A stretch of DNA of 64,000 nucleotides from Planctomycetota bacterium (GTDB lineage: Bacteria > Planctomycetota > UBA1135 > UBA2386): contig JACKIC010000008.1 of the NCBI GenBank assembly GCA_020638655.1, forward strand, positions 124,001 through 188,000, given 5' to 3'. Position numbers and translations under genes: made by a program. The first letter of the stretch is position 1. Each line of letters starts with the position of its first letter. The notes below the pieces were generated by a model. It was not told the DNA's origin. It ran no database searches and saw only the letters and a program-made list of their open reading frames with translations. This document shows positions 52,897 through 62,373 of this stretch, piece after piece.

Positions 52897-55299
52897 ATGC
52901 CTCGCCGCGCCCTGGGAACGGTCCTCGTCCTGGCAATGGTGGCCGCCGCCGCGGCCCTGTTGCTGAACGTCTGGCGCTCCGACGTGTCGCTGCCGCCGCC
53001 GAACGCGACGACCACGGAAGCCGACGCACCCGCCGATTCGGGGCCGACCTCGGCCGTGCACGACGCCGGCTTCGCCGACCAGACTGCCGCCGCCGGCGCC
53101 GCGGACGCCAGCGCGGGTGACACGGCGGAGGTCGAACGCGAGGCCGCAGCGGCGCAGGGTGCGCCGCTGATCCGCGTGCGCGTCGTCGACGCCGACGACC
53201 AACCGGTCGTGGCCACGGTGCAGACGGTCGGCGAACCGGCGATGCGCGAGATCACCACCGCCGAGGACGGCTGGTGCACGCTGCCGATCGCCGTCGACAA
53301 GAAGGCCGAGCCGGTGCGGCTGCGCGTCGAGGCAGACGGCCGGCATCGCCAGATCGACTGGCAGCGGCAGGCCGAGATCAAGGTCAAGCTGCCCTGGGTC
53401 GGCCCGCTGCAGGGCCGCATCGTCGACGACGTGAGCGGCGCCGCGATCGCGGGTGCCAAGCTGCAACGAACGCACTCCAGCTGCCAGGGCTGCGAGCCGG
53501 ACACGACCACCAGCGGCGCCGACGGCGCGTTCTCGCTGAGCGCCGTGCCGCGCGGCGAGGACGGCTTCTTCGTGATCACCGCTGCCGGCTATCCGGTGCA
53601 GGACTTCCGCCTGCGCCTCGAGGGCAAGGGCGAGTCCGTGCTCAACGTGTTCCGGCTGCGGCGCGGCGTGCTGCTCACCGGGCGCTGCGTCGACCTGCAA
53701 ACCAAGGTCGCCGTCGCGGACGCCACGCTGTCGTGTCGCAACCGCGAGGTCGGCAAGACCGGCGTCGGCGGGCGCTTCGAAGCGCTGGTGCTGCCGCCCG
53801 AGGATCCCAGCGGCCCGATCTACCTCGAGCTCAAGCGCGACGACTACTGCCGCAGCGTCTTTCGGATCGAGCGGCAGGCGGTCACCGAGCTCGAACTGCC
53901 GCTGCCGCGCGCGCTGACCCTGCGCGGAACCGTCTGCACCGCGGCAGGCAAACCGATCGAAGGCGCCCAGGTCTGGGGCGACCCCGGCGAGGTCCGGGAC
54001 ATGGAAGGCATGCCGCCGCAGACCCGCGTCGGCAGCAACCGCGCCGAACGCAGCACGCCCCGCTCCGACGCCCAGGGCCGCTTCGAACTGACGGGGCTGC
54101 CGCCCGGCGGTGAGGGCCACGTGCGCGCCTGGCACGAGGACTTCGAAGCGCCCGAGGACCAGCGCTGGGGCGCGCAGTTCAAGGTGGCGCCCGACGCGCC
54201 GCCGCTGCGCATCGTGCTCGAACCCAAGGCGCCGCTGGGCGAGACCGGCACGATCGTCGGCACCTTCACGATGGGCGGCAAACCCGTGGGCGCCACGGCG
54301 CGGTGGAAGGGCCCCTCGCGCGAGGGCCAGGCGCATGTCGACCAGGACGGCACGTTCCGGATCGAGAAGGTGCAGGTCGGCGAGGTCGAGCTCGAGCTGC
54401 TGCCCGATTCGTTCCGCTGGATCGCCAAGGAACACCGCGACCGGTTGACCGCGCGGCAGCACGTGACCGTCGTGGCCGACACCGAGGTCACCGTCGAGGT
54501 CCAGCTGCCGGTCCAGCTCGTGCCGATCACCGGCACGGTGCGCTACGACGACGGCAGCCCGGCCGCCAAACGCAACGTCTACGTCAGCAAGCCGCAGCTG
54601 CGGCTGTCGGAGCGCACCGACGACGCTGGCCAGTACTCGTTGGCGGTGCCCGCCCACCTGACGTCGGTGACCATCAGCGCCGGCGGTGAACCCAAGGAGC
54701 GCGACTGCGCGCCCGGCGCCACCGGCATCGACTTCGTCGTGCCGCGCGAGGGATCGCTGCGCTACCGGGCGCGCCGCGACGACGGCCGCCGCGAGGGCAT
54801 CCAGTTCGCCGCGCGCCGCGACGGCGAGAAGTGGTTCCGGCAGCTCGAGCCGTGGCGCGCGCCCGACCCCGAGGGATACCGCGCCCAGGACCTGCCGCGC
54901 GGCGGCTACACCGTCGTCGTCGCCGCCGAAGACGCCGCGCCGGTGGTGCAACACGTGCTGCTCGAGGAGGAGGTGCTCGTCGACGTGGTGCTGGCCACCG
55001 GCACCACCGTCACCGTGCGCCTCGCCGAGGGCATGGAGGCCTTGCCGAAGAACTGCTCGGTGACGCTGATCGACCAGAACGTCGAGCGCGAAGACGCCGC
55101 GAACGCCGGCTTCATGTTCGGCCGGAACACCATGCAGCGCCGCGCCGGCAACCTGAGCAAGGAGGCGGTGCTGCGCGGCATCGGCCCCGGTCGCCACCAC
55201 CTGACCAGCAGCCGCAAGGAGATCGTGCTCGAACCCGAGCACGTCGACGTCGGCACCGAGCCGGTGACGGTGACGGTGCGCTGGCGCGAGCAGAAGTGA
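52897..55299 (+). CDS. Secreted carboxypeptidase-regulatory-like repeat protein
   Basis: The product has 800 residues from the ATG at 52897, which begins a membrane segment (LGTVLVLAMVAAAAALLLNVW) followed by an acidic, low-complexity linker. The rest is a chain of Ig-like carboxypeptidase-D regulatory (CarboxypepD_reg) repeats: GRIVDDVSGAAIAGAKLQR, GRCVDLQTKVAVADATLSC, GTVCTAAGKPIEGAQVW, GTVRYDDGSPAAKRNVYV, each with an RF-L-V-PGG-type turn later. It is probably anchored in the inner membrane and faces the periplasm, as an adhesin or scaffold. It ends just before the second hairpin. Confidence 0.8.
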   Translation: MPRRALGTVLVLAMVAAAAALLLNVWRSDVSLPPPNATTTEADAPADSGPTSAVHDAGFADQTAAAGAADASAGDTAEVEREAAAAQGAPLIRVRVVDADDQPVVATVQTVGEPAMREITTAEDGWCTLPIAVDKKAEPVRLRVEADGRHRQIDWQRQAEIKVKLPWVGPLQGRIVDDVSGAAIAGAKLQRTHSSCQGCEPDTTTSGADGAFSLSAVPRGEDGFFVITAAGYPVQDFRLRLEGKGESVLNVFRLRRGVLLTGRCVDLQTKVAVADATLSCRNREVGKTGVGGRFEALVLPPEDPSGPIYLELKRDDYCRSVFRIERQAVTELELPLPRALTLRGTVCTAAGKPIEGAQVWGDPGEVRDMEGMPPQTRVGSNRAERSTPRSDAQGRFELTGLPPGGEGHVRAWHEDFEAPEDQRWGAQFKVAPDAPPLRIVLEPKAPLGETGTIVGTFTMGGKPVGATARWKGPSREGQAHVDQDGTFRIEKVQVGEVELELLPDSFRWIAKEHRDRLTARQHVTVVADTEVTVEVQLPVQLVPITGTVRYDDGSPAAKRNVYVSKPQLRLSERTDDAGQYSLAVPAHLTSVTISAGGEPKERDCAPGATGIDFVVPREGSLRYRARRDDGRREGIQFAARRDGEKWFRQLEPWRAPDPEGYRAQDLPRGGYTVVVAAEDAAPVVQHVLLEEEVLVDVVLATGTTVTVRLAEGMEALPKNCSVTLIDQNVEREDAANAGFMFGRNTMQRRAGNLSKEAVLRGIGPGRHHLTSSRKEIVLEPEHVDVGTEPVTVTVRWREQK

Positions 55300-55300
55300 G

Positions 55301-55380
55301 GGTACCGAACCGGGTACAAACGACACATGGCCTGCCGCGCAGCGGCAGGCCATGTGTCGTTTGTACCCGGTACCGTACGC
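55301..55380. repeat. Long inverted repeat with 3-nt loop (hairpin family member 2)
   Basis: A perfect 30-bp stem (55309-55338 with 55342-55371) encloses loop GCA (55339-55341); outer bases pair imperfectly to 55380. The right arm read in reverse is the same family as 46313-46393: the outer 19 bases are identical and five inner positions differ, each matched on both arms. The loop GCA is the complement of TGC, so this copy lies in the opposite orientation. It fills the space between convergent genes. Confidence 0.92.
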
Positions 55381-55383
55381 TCG

Positions 55384-57045
55384 CTACTTGCGCTCGAGCT
55401 CGTCGGCGAGCTTGCCGGCGTCGTAGATCTTGCGCAGGGCCTCGATGATGATCGCGGGGTGCACCGAGACGGTGCGCGAGATCGCGTCGTCGAAGACGTA
55501 GTTGTTGCCGAGCATCTCGATGTTGCCGTCGAAGATCAGGCCGACGACGTTGAGTTCCTTGTCGATCATCGGCGAGCCCGAGTTGCCGCCGATGATGTCG
55601 CAGGTGGCGACGAAGTTGTACGGCGTCGACAGATCGAGCTGCTTCTCCTTGTCGAGCCAGACCTGCGGCAGGTCGAACGGGTGCTTGCCGCCGAACTCGG
55701 CATGTCGCGCGAACAGGCCGTAGAGCGTGGTGAAGTACGGCGCCAGGGTGCCGTTCATCGGGTAGCCCTTGACGACGCCGTCGCTGATGCGCAGCGACAT
55801 GGTCGCGTCGGGCGGGATCGAGGTGCCGTAGACGGCGAACGCGGCCTCGCCGACGCTCTTGTTCAGCGCGGCCTCGTCGCGTTGCAGCTGCATCATCTTG
55901 GCCGGGTCCTTGAGCGCCGCGACCTTCTCCTGCTGCAGGGCGGCGATCTTGTCCCAGGTGTCCCCGTACTTCTGCTGCAGTTCCGGGTGCTTGGCGACCT
56001 CCTGCCGCAGCGCCGACTCGGCGTGCTGCTTGATCTCCATGATGCGCGGGTTGCGCAGACCGTCGAGGTATCCCTGCAGGGCCTTGCGGGTGTTCTCCTG
56101 GCGCAGGATGTCCGCGCGCAGCTTGCGCTCGTTCTCGGCGCTCTCGGCGGCCTTGGCGTTGAGGTCCACGAGCGCCCGCTCGGTCGCCGCGACGCGGTTG
56201 GGCAGCAGGTGGTCGCGCAGGAACTCGCACTGCGAGAGCGTCTGCAGGCGGCCGGTGCGACCGGGGTTGCCGGTCACGAACACGGTGTCCCCTTCCTTGG
56301 CGCCCTCGGTCTTCCAGGTGAAGAAGTTGGCGCTGCTGTCGACGGGCTTGCCGCCCTCGTAGGCGCGCAGGAACGAGAAGTCGAGGCCCCAGCGCGGGTA
56401 GCAGAAGTTGTCGGGGTCGCCGCCGAAGTGCGCGCTCTGGCCATGCGGCGCGCAAACCAGCCGCAGGTCGTCGTACACCTTGTAGCTGTAGAGCTGGTAG
56501 TTGCCGCCCTGGTAGAGCGCGATGATCTCGTGGCGCAGCTCGGGATGCTCTTCCTTGGCGCCCGCGAGCACGGCCTGTTGGCCGTTCGTGGCGACCTCCT
56601 TGGTGACGTCGCGCTGGGTCAGCAGCTGCGTCATCACGAAGCCCGGCGCGTGCAGTTCGTTCTCGTAGCTGGCCGCGTAGAAGCCGTCCTTGAGCCAGTC
56701 CGCGTCGCCCTGCAGCGCGACGATCACGTCGCGCGAGCAGTGGTGGTTGGTCATGATCAGGCCGTGCGGGCTCACGAACGACGCCGAGCAGAAGAAGCGC
56801 ACGTCGCCGTTGTCCTGCACGCGGCCGAAGCGCAGCGACGAGAGTTTGGCCCGTTCGAGCCACTCGTCGGTCGGGGCGAAGTCGTACGCCTGCTGGAACC
56901 AGCCGACCGGCGCGGCCTCGAAGGTCCACATCCGGCCCAGTTCCTTGTGGGCCTGCGCCTGGGCGGGCGCGAGCAGGGCTGCGAGCAGGAGGAGCGAGCT
57001 GGCGGCGCGGGCCAGCGGGAAGCGCGCCGGGAAGGTCTTGGTCAT
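55384..57045 (-). CDS. S46-family dipeptidyl-peptidase-like serine protease
   Basis: The product has 553 residues with a signal peptide ending in AQAQA (about 30 residues). Catalytic elements fit the trypsin-like S46 family (DPP7/DPP11): His in TNHHC at 101-103, Asp in FGGDPDNF, and Ser489 in GGNSGSP. The DPP-type helical insert lies between (ALRQEVAKHPELQQ, KMMQLQRDEAALNKSV). It is shorter than the roughly 700-residue members I recall from Bacteroidetes. It should release dipeptides from peptides in the periplasm. It ends 3 bp past a long hairpin. Confidence 0.88.
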   Translation of the reverse strand: MTKTFPARFPLARAASSLLLLAALLAPAQAQAHKELGRMWTFEAAPVGWFQQAYDFAPTDEWLERAKLSSLRFGRVQDNGDVRFFCSASFVSPHGLIMTNHHCSRDVIVALQGDADWLKDGFYAASYENELHAPGFVMTQLLTQRDVTKEVATNGQQAVLAGAKEEHPELRHEIIALYQGGNYQLYSYKVYDDLRLVCAPHGQSAHFGGDPDNFCYPRWGLDFSFLRAYEGGKPVDSSANFFTWKTEGAKEGDTVFVTGNPGRTGRLQTLSQCEFLRDHLLPNRVAATERALVDLNAKAAESAENERKLRADILRQENTRKALQGYLDGLRNPRIMEIKQHAESALRQEVAKHPELQQKYGDTWDKIAALQQEKVAALKDPAKMMQLQRDEAALNKSVGEAAFAVYGTSIPPDATMSLRISDGVVKGYPMNGTLAPYFTTLYGLFARHAEFGGKHPFDLPQVWLDKEKQLDLSTPYNFVATCDIIGGNSGSPMIDKELNVVGLIFDGNIEMLGNNYVFDDAISRTVSVHPAIIIEALRKIYDAGKLADELERK

Positions 57046-57136
57046 GGTTGGTCGGAGGAGCCAGCTTACGGACGAGCCGGCGACCTCGCGAACCGCCCTT
57101 GCGGCTTTCCGACGCGACCCGCGCGATCGGGCCGGC

Positions 57137-58357
57137 TCAGCCGGCGACCACGGTCAGGTCCTGCACGAACGCCTCGGACATCTGCAGGGTCAGCTGCAGG
57201 TCCGGGTGGCGCACGACCACCCAGCCGTCGCCCACCACCACCTTGCGCCAGTCGCGTTTGGGTTCGCCGATCGGCGTCAGCTCGATCGTGGCGATGTGCT
57301 CGCCGTAGCGCGCCAGCAGCTCCCGCAGACCGCGGTGCTCGCGGACCACGCTGCCCGGTCCCTGGGCGCGCTTGAAGATCATCGAAGCGTTGTACTTCGG
57401 GCTCGTGTCCTGGCTCAGCTTGCCGTAGCACACGGCCTCGGCCCAGCCGCGGAACAGGTCGATGTCGTAGGCGTAGTTCATCGCGTGCACGAGCCGCGCG
57501 CCCGGCGGGCGACCGCCGATCTCGCCGAACACGGCCTCGCCGCTGGCGGTGCGGAACCACTCCATGTGGGTGAAGCCGTACTCGAAGCCGAGCGCCTTCA
57601 GCACGCCGTGGCCCAGCTCGACGCCGGGGCGCGGGAAGTCGGCGTGGATGTCCTTGAGCACGATGTTCTGCATCGAGATCCACGCGTTCTGCGCGAGGAT
57701 CATCGGCTTGGGGCGGTACCACGACACGTTCTCGAACAGGATCCTGCCGCCCGCGCAGACGGTGTCGTAGGTGAGCTCCTCACCTTCGATGTACTCCTCG
57801 ACCGAGACCTCGACGACCTCGCGGGTCTTCTGCAGCGCGGCCTCGAACTCGGCGGCGTCGTTGCACCGGAAGGTGTTCTGGCTGCCGGCGCCGTCGATCG
57901 GCTTGATGATCGCGGGGTAACCGACGTGCTCCGCCACCGCCCAGGCCTCGTGCCTGGTGCGGGCGCGGCCGTGGCGGGGCACGCGCAGCCCGGCGCGCTC
58001 CACCGCCTCCTTCATGCGCTCCTTGTCGCGCACCACGGCGGTCTGCTCGACGTTCATGCCGGGCACGCCGAACTCGGCGCGCAGCCGCGCCGCGAGGTAC
58101 ATGAGCCGCTCCCACGAGCACTCGACGCGGTCGACGCTGCGCCCGCGCAGCCACCGCCGCACCTCGGCGACGATGCCGTCCTCGTCACTGAGCGAACGCA
58201 CCTGCAGGTAGTCGCTGAGTGCCTGCCGCGCCTCGATCGGCAACGCCGCGGCGGGCTGGTCGCCGACGCCGAACACCTTCGCGCCGACCTCGGCAAGGCC
58301 GCGCACGAACAGCGGCATCTCGGCTGGGAAACCAGGACTCAGGTAGACGACGTTCAT
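57137..58357 (-). CDS. ATP-grasp ligase-like protein (paralog A)
   Basis: The product has 406 residues. An N-terminal preATP-grasp Rossmann domain (MNVVYLSPGFPAEMPLFVRGLAEVG) precedes the ATP-grasp fold. Visible motifs are VGYPAIIKPIDGAGSQNTF (ATP-binding Lys), VEEYIEGEELTYDTV, FTHMEWFRTASGEAVFGEIGGRPPG (metal-binding Glu-rich element) and an extended C-terminal domain. It probably joins a carboxylate to an amine or thiol with ATP, but the substrate is unknown. It lies 31 bp after paralog B on the same strand. Confidence 0.85.
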   Translation of the reverse strand: MNVVYLSPGFPAEMPLFVRGLAEVGAKVFGVGDQPAAALPIEARQALSDYLQVRSLSDEDGIVAEVRRWLRGRSVDRVECSWERLMYLAARLRAEFGVPGMNVEQTAVVRDKERMKEAVERAGLRVPRHGRARTRHEAWAVAEHVGYPAIIKPIDGAGSQNTFRCNDAAEFEAALQKTREVVEVSVEEYIEGEELTYDTVCAGGRILFENVSWYRPKPMILAQNAWISMQNIVLKDIHADFPRPGVELGHGVLKALGFEYGFTHMEWFRTASGEAVFGEIGGRPPGARLVHAMNYAYDIDLFRGWAEAVCYGKLSQDTSPKYNASMIFKRAQGPGSVVREHRGLRELLARYGEHIATIELTPIGEPKRDWRKVVVGDGWVVVRHPDLQLTLQMSEAFVQDLTVVAG

Positions 58358-58388
58358 TGGTTGCAGGTACGGTTCGCGCTGCAGGTTC

Positions 58389-59624
58389 TCAGGCCTCGAC
58401 GTCGACGCGCAGCGACTTGACGATCTTCTGCGCCGCGGCGGTGACGAACTCGGTGTCGGGATGGCGCACGATCGCGTAGCCGTCGCCTTCGTAGCTGGTG
58501 CTGACGGTCGCGCCCTTCTCGGGCAGCCGCAGCTCGACCAGGCTGTCGCCGAGTTCGGCGCGCAGCGCCTCGACGCCGCGCACGCCGGCGATGCGCACCC
58601 CCTCGCGCCCGCCCGCCTGTCCGCGCAGATACGCGGCGGCGACCGCGAACCGGCGCGGTGCTGGCGTGAAGGTCTCGAACACCATCAGCTCGGCGAACAC
58701 GCGGTACATGTCGACGCCGTGCGCATAGCTCATCAGCGTCATGAACTGCGCGCCGGGCGGCCGCGCCGCGACCTCGCCGATCGCGATCGAGCCGTCGGGC
58801 CGGCGGAACCACTCCATGTGCGACATCCCGGTCCACATGCCGAGCACGCTCAGCGCGCGCGGGCCGGTGCGGTGGATGTCCGCGAACTCGGGCACGGCCA
58901 GGTCGCGCGGCAGCACCACGCACCACTGGATCCACGGGTTCTCGATCACCTGCAGCGGCGTCGGGTAGTAGCAGCAGATGTTGTGGAACACGTGCTGACC
59001 GTGCAGCGTCACCGAGTCGAACGAGAACTCGCGCCCCTGCACGAACTCCTCGATCAACACCTCGCGACCGGGGCGCGGCGGCGCGCCGGCCAGCGCCACC
59101 TCGAGCTCCTTGTCGTCGGCGCAGCGCGCCGTCGCCTTGGCGCCGGCGCCCGCCGGCGGCTTGACCACCAGCGGATAACCGATCTGCCGGGCCGCCTCGA
59201 GCGCTTCGCCGGCCGTGCCCGCGAGGCGATGCCGCGCGCAGCCGATGTCGTGCGCGGCGAACAGTTCCTTCATGCGCGCCTTGTCGCGGAAGTTGCGGGC
59301 ACTGGTGCTGTCCATGCCGCGAATCCGCAGCCGCTCGCGCACCAGCGCCAGCGGCTCCTGCAGCGGCTCGAGGATGCCGAGCAGTCGGTCGATGCTGCCG
59401 TGGGCCTTGATCACCGCCCGCGCGCCGGCCTCGAGCCGGTCGGCGTCCATCGCGTCGGCGACCTGCTGGAAGCCGCGCAGCTGGCCGAGGAACTCCTTCG
59501 GGAAGCGCTCGCGCGGGTCCTGCGAGAGCACCGTCAGCTGCACATCGGGGAGCGACAGCACGGCGCGCGCGAAGCGCAACGTGTTCTCCTTGGCGAACGG
59601 AATCGCAAAGACGACGTGCAGCAT
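58389..59624 (-). CDS. ATP-grasp ligase-like protein (paralog B)
   Basis: The product has 411 residues from the ATG at 59624 (MLHVVFAIPFAKENTLRFA); longer frame-open starts run into the glycogen-synthase promoter. The same layout as the downstream gene is seen: preATP-grasp domain, IGYPLVVKPPAGAGAKATA, IEEFVQGREFSFDSVTL, MSHMEWFRRPDGSIAIGEVAARPPG, and a C-terminal extension ending DTEFVTAAAQKIVKSL. The two genes form an operon, and the first is divergent to glgA (100 bp apart). Confidence 0.85.
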   Translation of the reverse strand: MLHVVFAIPFAKENTLRFARAVLSLPDVQLTVLSQDPRERFPKEFLGQLRGFQQVADAMDADRLEAGARAVIKAHGSIDRLLGILEPLQEPLALVRERLRIRGMDSTSARNFRDKARMKELFAAHDIGCARHRLAGTAGEALEAARQIGYPLVVKPPAGAGAKATARCADDKELEVALAGAPPRPGREVLIEEFVQGREFSFDSVTLHGQHVFHNICCYYPTPLQVIENPWIQWCVVLPRDLAVPEFADIHRTGPRALSVLGMWTGMSHMEWFRRPDGSIAIGEVAARPPGAQFMTLMSYAHGVDMYRVFAELMVFETFTPAPRRFAVAAAYLRGQAGGREGVRIAGVRGVEALRAELGDSLVELRLPEKGATVSTSYEGDGYAIVRHPDTEFVTAAAQKIVKSLRVDVEA

Positions 59625-59724
59625 GAGCCGGCGAAAGCTACCGCCCCCGCCGGCGCCGTGCCACGGCCCGATTCCGTTCCGACGAGCATTGTCGGCGCCA
59701 CGCCATTCCCTACGCTGCCCGATC

Positions 59725-61224
59725 ATGCGCCCCCTGCGCCTCGCCCTGTGCGCCTCCGAGGTCACGCCGTTCGCCAAGACCGGCGGGCTCGCCGACGTCA
59801 CCTCCGGCCTCGCCCGCTTCCTCGGTCAGGCCGGCCACGACACCCGGGTGTTCGTGCCGCTCTACAAGAAGATCGTCGACAGCGGCCTGGTGACGACGCC
59901 GCTGCCCGGCGCGCAGGCGATCGACGTGCGCTTCCCCAGCCGCACGATGCGCTTCTCGATCCGCACCGCGCGGCTGCCGCAGAGCGAGGCGCAGAAGAGC
60001 GATGCGCAGAAGTCCGAGGTGCCCGTCTACTTCGTCGACTGCCCCGAGCTGTACCACCGGCCGGGCCTCTACACCGAGGACGGCGACGAGGTCGTGCGCT
60101 TCGCGTTCTTGTGCCGCGCCGTGCTCGAGACCTGTCAGCGGCTGCAGTGGTCGCCCGACGTGATCCACTGCAACGACTGGCACACGGGCCTGCTGCCGCT
60201 CTACCTGCGCACGGTCTACGCGTGGGACCGCCTGTTCGCGCAGACGAAGACGCTGCTGGCGATCCACAACATCGGCTACCAGGGCGTGTTCCCCGAGAGC
60301 CAACTCGACGCCATCGGCCTGGGCGATCAGCGCGCACACCTGCACCACGGCGACCTGCGCGAGGGCCGGTTCTCGTGCCTGAAGACCGGCATCCTGCACG
60401 CCACGCGCCTGTCGACGGTGTCGATCACCTACGCCAAGGAGATCCAGACCGCCGAGTACGGCATGGGCGTCGAGGAGCTGCTGCAGACCCGCAGCAAGGA
60501 CCTCGTCGGCATCGTCAACGGCGTCGACTACGGCGACTGGGACCCGGCCACCGACCCGCTGCTGCCCCACCACTTCTCCGCCGACGACCTCACCGGCAAG
60601 CAGCAGATGAAGGCGGCGCTGCTGCAGCGCATGCAGCTGCCCTACGACCCGCGCGCGCCGGTGTTCGGCGTGGTCTCGCGCCTGACCTCGCAGAAGGGCT
60701 TCGAGCTGTTCAGCGACTCGATCCCGGTGTTCCTGCAGCGCGAGGACATGCGCCTGTGCGTGCTCGGCTCGGGTGAGGACAAGCACGAGAAGTACTTCCA
60801 GTGGCTGCGCGACACGTGGCCGAACAAGGTCGGCATCTACCGCGGCTTCCACGACGAACTGGCGCACTGGATCGAGGCCGGCAGCGACGTGTTCTTGATG
60901 CCGAGCCGGTTCGAACCGTGCGGGCTCAACCAGATGTACAGCCTGCGCTACGGCACCCCACCCGTGGTGCGCAGCACCGGCGGCCTAGCCGACACGGTGG
61001 CGCCATGGGACCCGGCGACCGGCGCTGGCACGGGTTTTCCGTTCCTCGAGTTCTCGAGCCACGCGCTGTCGGGGACCCTCGATTGGGTGTTCCGCAACTG
61101 GCGCAACCAGAAGGGCTGGAAGCAGCTGGTCAAGAACGGCATGCAGCAGGACTTCTCGTGGCAGAAGCAGGGGCCGCTGTACGTCGAGCTCTACCGACGC
61201 ATGCTCGGCGCGGGCGCCAACTGA
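59725..61224 (+). CDS. glgA: Glycogen synthase (ADP-glucose type)
   Basis: The product has 499 residues from the ATG at 59725 (MRPLRLALCASEVTPFAKTGGLADV). The KTGGLADV N-terminal ADP-glucose loop, the DVIHCNDWHTGLLPLYL middle motif and the C-terminal GT-B catalytic signature MPSRFEPCGLNQMYSLRYGTPPVVRSTGGLADTV are all present, matching GT5 glycogen/starch synthases. It extends alpha-1,4-glucan from ADP-glucose in the cytoplasm. It is a single-gene unit flanked by ATP-grasp paralogs. Confidence 0.95.
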   Translation: MRPLRLALCASEVTPFAKTGGLADVTSGLARFLGQAGHDTRVFVPLYKKIVDSGLVTTPLPGAQAIDVRFPSRTMRFSIRTARLPQSEAQKSDAQKSEVPVYFVDCPELYHRPGLYTEDGDEVVRFAFLCRAVLETCQRLQWSPDVIHCNDWHTGLLPLYLRTVYAWDRLFAQTKTLLAIHNIGYQGVFPESQLDAIGLGDQRAHLHHGDLREGRFSCLKTGILHATRLSTVSITYAKEIQTAEYGMGVEELLQTRSKDLVGIVNGVDYGDWDPATDPLLPHHFSADDLTGKQQMKAALLQRMQLPYDPRAPVFGVVSRLTSQKGFELFSDSIPVFLQREDMRLCVLGSGEDKHEKYFQWLRDTWPNKVGIYRGFHDELAHWIEAGSDVFLMPSRFEPCGLNQMYSLRYGTPPVVRSTGGLADTVAPWDPATGAGTGFPFLEFSSHALSGTLDWVFRNWRNQKGWKQLVKNGMQQDFSWQKQGPLYVELYRRMLGAGAN

Positions 61225-61257
61225 TCGAGCCAGCACTGAACGGATCAGCGGAACGGA

Positions 61258-62286
61258 TCAGCGGCGGCGCAACAGCACGCGCCACATGCCCCACGGCCGC
61301 GGCAGGCTCAGCGCCGGCGGCAGACAGTTCGGCACGCCCCGCGTCGTGATCACGGCGAAGCCCTCCATCGTGTCGGCGTCGACGCTGCCGAACGCCGCCT
61401 GCACCGAGATGCTCTGCGTGCACAGCGCGATCGACTGGTGCGAGAACAACGCGAACCGCAGCGACTGGCCGTCGGCGGCGTTCTCGTAGCGCTCGTCGTC
61501 GCCGGTGACGAGGTGACGCAGCAGCGGCTCCTGCATCTGCGGGCTCCACAGGCGTCCGTCCGAGATCGTGAACCAGCGCCCCTCCTGCAGCGGCAGGAAG
61601 TCGCACGGCACCGAGGCCACGCCGGGCAGCGGCGCGGCAGGCCCGGTCGGCCCCACGTTCTCGATCTCGTCGATGCGCCACTCGCCGTCCATCGCGATCG
61701 CCAGCGCGCCCGTGCCCGCCGGCGGCGTGACCGGGGGCGTGCGCTGCAGGCGCACGCGGAACAGACCGTTCGGATCGGGGGTGACGAACAGCGGCCGCGG
61801 GCAGCTCGACAGCTCGTGGATGGCCACCAGGCCGTCCATCGTGTCGGCATCGACGCTGCCGAACGCCGCGGAGATCGTCAGCTGTGAGAAGCAACCGACA
61901 TCGCTCTGCTGGTGCAGTTCGAACCAGGCGACCTGCCCGTCGACGACGTTGACGTAGCGGTCCTGCGGCCCGGGCTGGGTCGGCAACCGCAGCGGCTGGC
62001 CGAGGGCGCCGCGGAAGGCGCCGTCCGAGATCACCACGGTGCGGCCGCGCTGCAGCGGCAAGAACGAGCACAGCCCCTGGCCGTCGTCGGGGTAGGGCAG
62101 TGCGACGCTGGGGTCGTCGGCGTTCTCGAGCGCCACGATCTCCCAGTCGCCGTCCATGTCGATGACGAGGCCGCCGGTGCCGGGCGGCGGCAGGAGCCGG
62201 CCGTCGCCCGTCGTGCCCCCGCCGCTGCTGCCGCAGCCCGCGAACCCCAACAGGGACAGGGTCAGAACACATGCCAGGGGCCGCAT
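61258..62286 (-). CDS. Lipoprotein with internal duplication, unknown function
   Basis: The product has 342 residues. A lipoprotein signal with lipobox FAGC at residues 15-18 (MRPLACVLTLSLLGFAGCGS) leads to two similar domains of about 150 residues. The domains share GLVIDMDGDWEIVALEN/ALAIAMDGEWRIDEIEN starts, F-LPLQ-GR mid segments (SFLPLQRGR and DFLPLQEGR) and AAFGSVDADTMDG/AAFGSVDADTMEG ends. I do not recognise the fold. It is 87 bp from a divergent ATP-grasp gene. Confidence 0.8.
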   Translation of the reverse strand: MRPLACVLTLSLLGFAGCGSSGGGTTGDGRLLPPPGTGGLVIDMDGDWEIVALENADDPSVALPYPDDGQGLCSFLPLQRGRTVVISDGAFRGALGQPLRLPTQPGPQDRYVNVVDGQVAWFELHQQSDVGCFSQLTISAAFGSVDADTMDGLVAIHELSSCPRPLFVTPDPNGLFRVRLQRTPPVTPPAGTGALAIAMDGEWRIDEIENVGPTGPAAPLPGVASVPCDFLPLQEGRWFTISDGRLWSPQMQEPLLRHLVTGDDERYENAADGQSLRFALFSHQSIALCTQSISVQAAFGSVDADTMEGFAVITTRGVPNCLPPALSLPRPWGMWRVLLRRR

Positions 62287-62373
62287 CGGGGCGAAGGATA
62301 CCACCGTCGCCACTCCCGGCAACGAGGGCACGCAGCGTTGGCGCCACAGGTGCCCGCCCGGCATCATGCGGCG

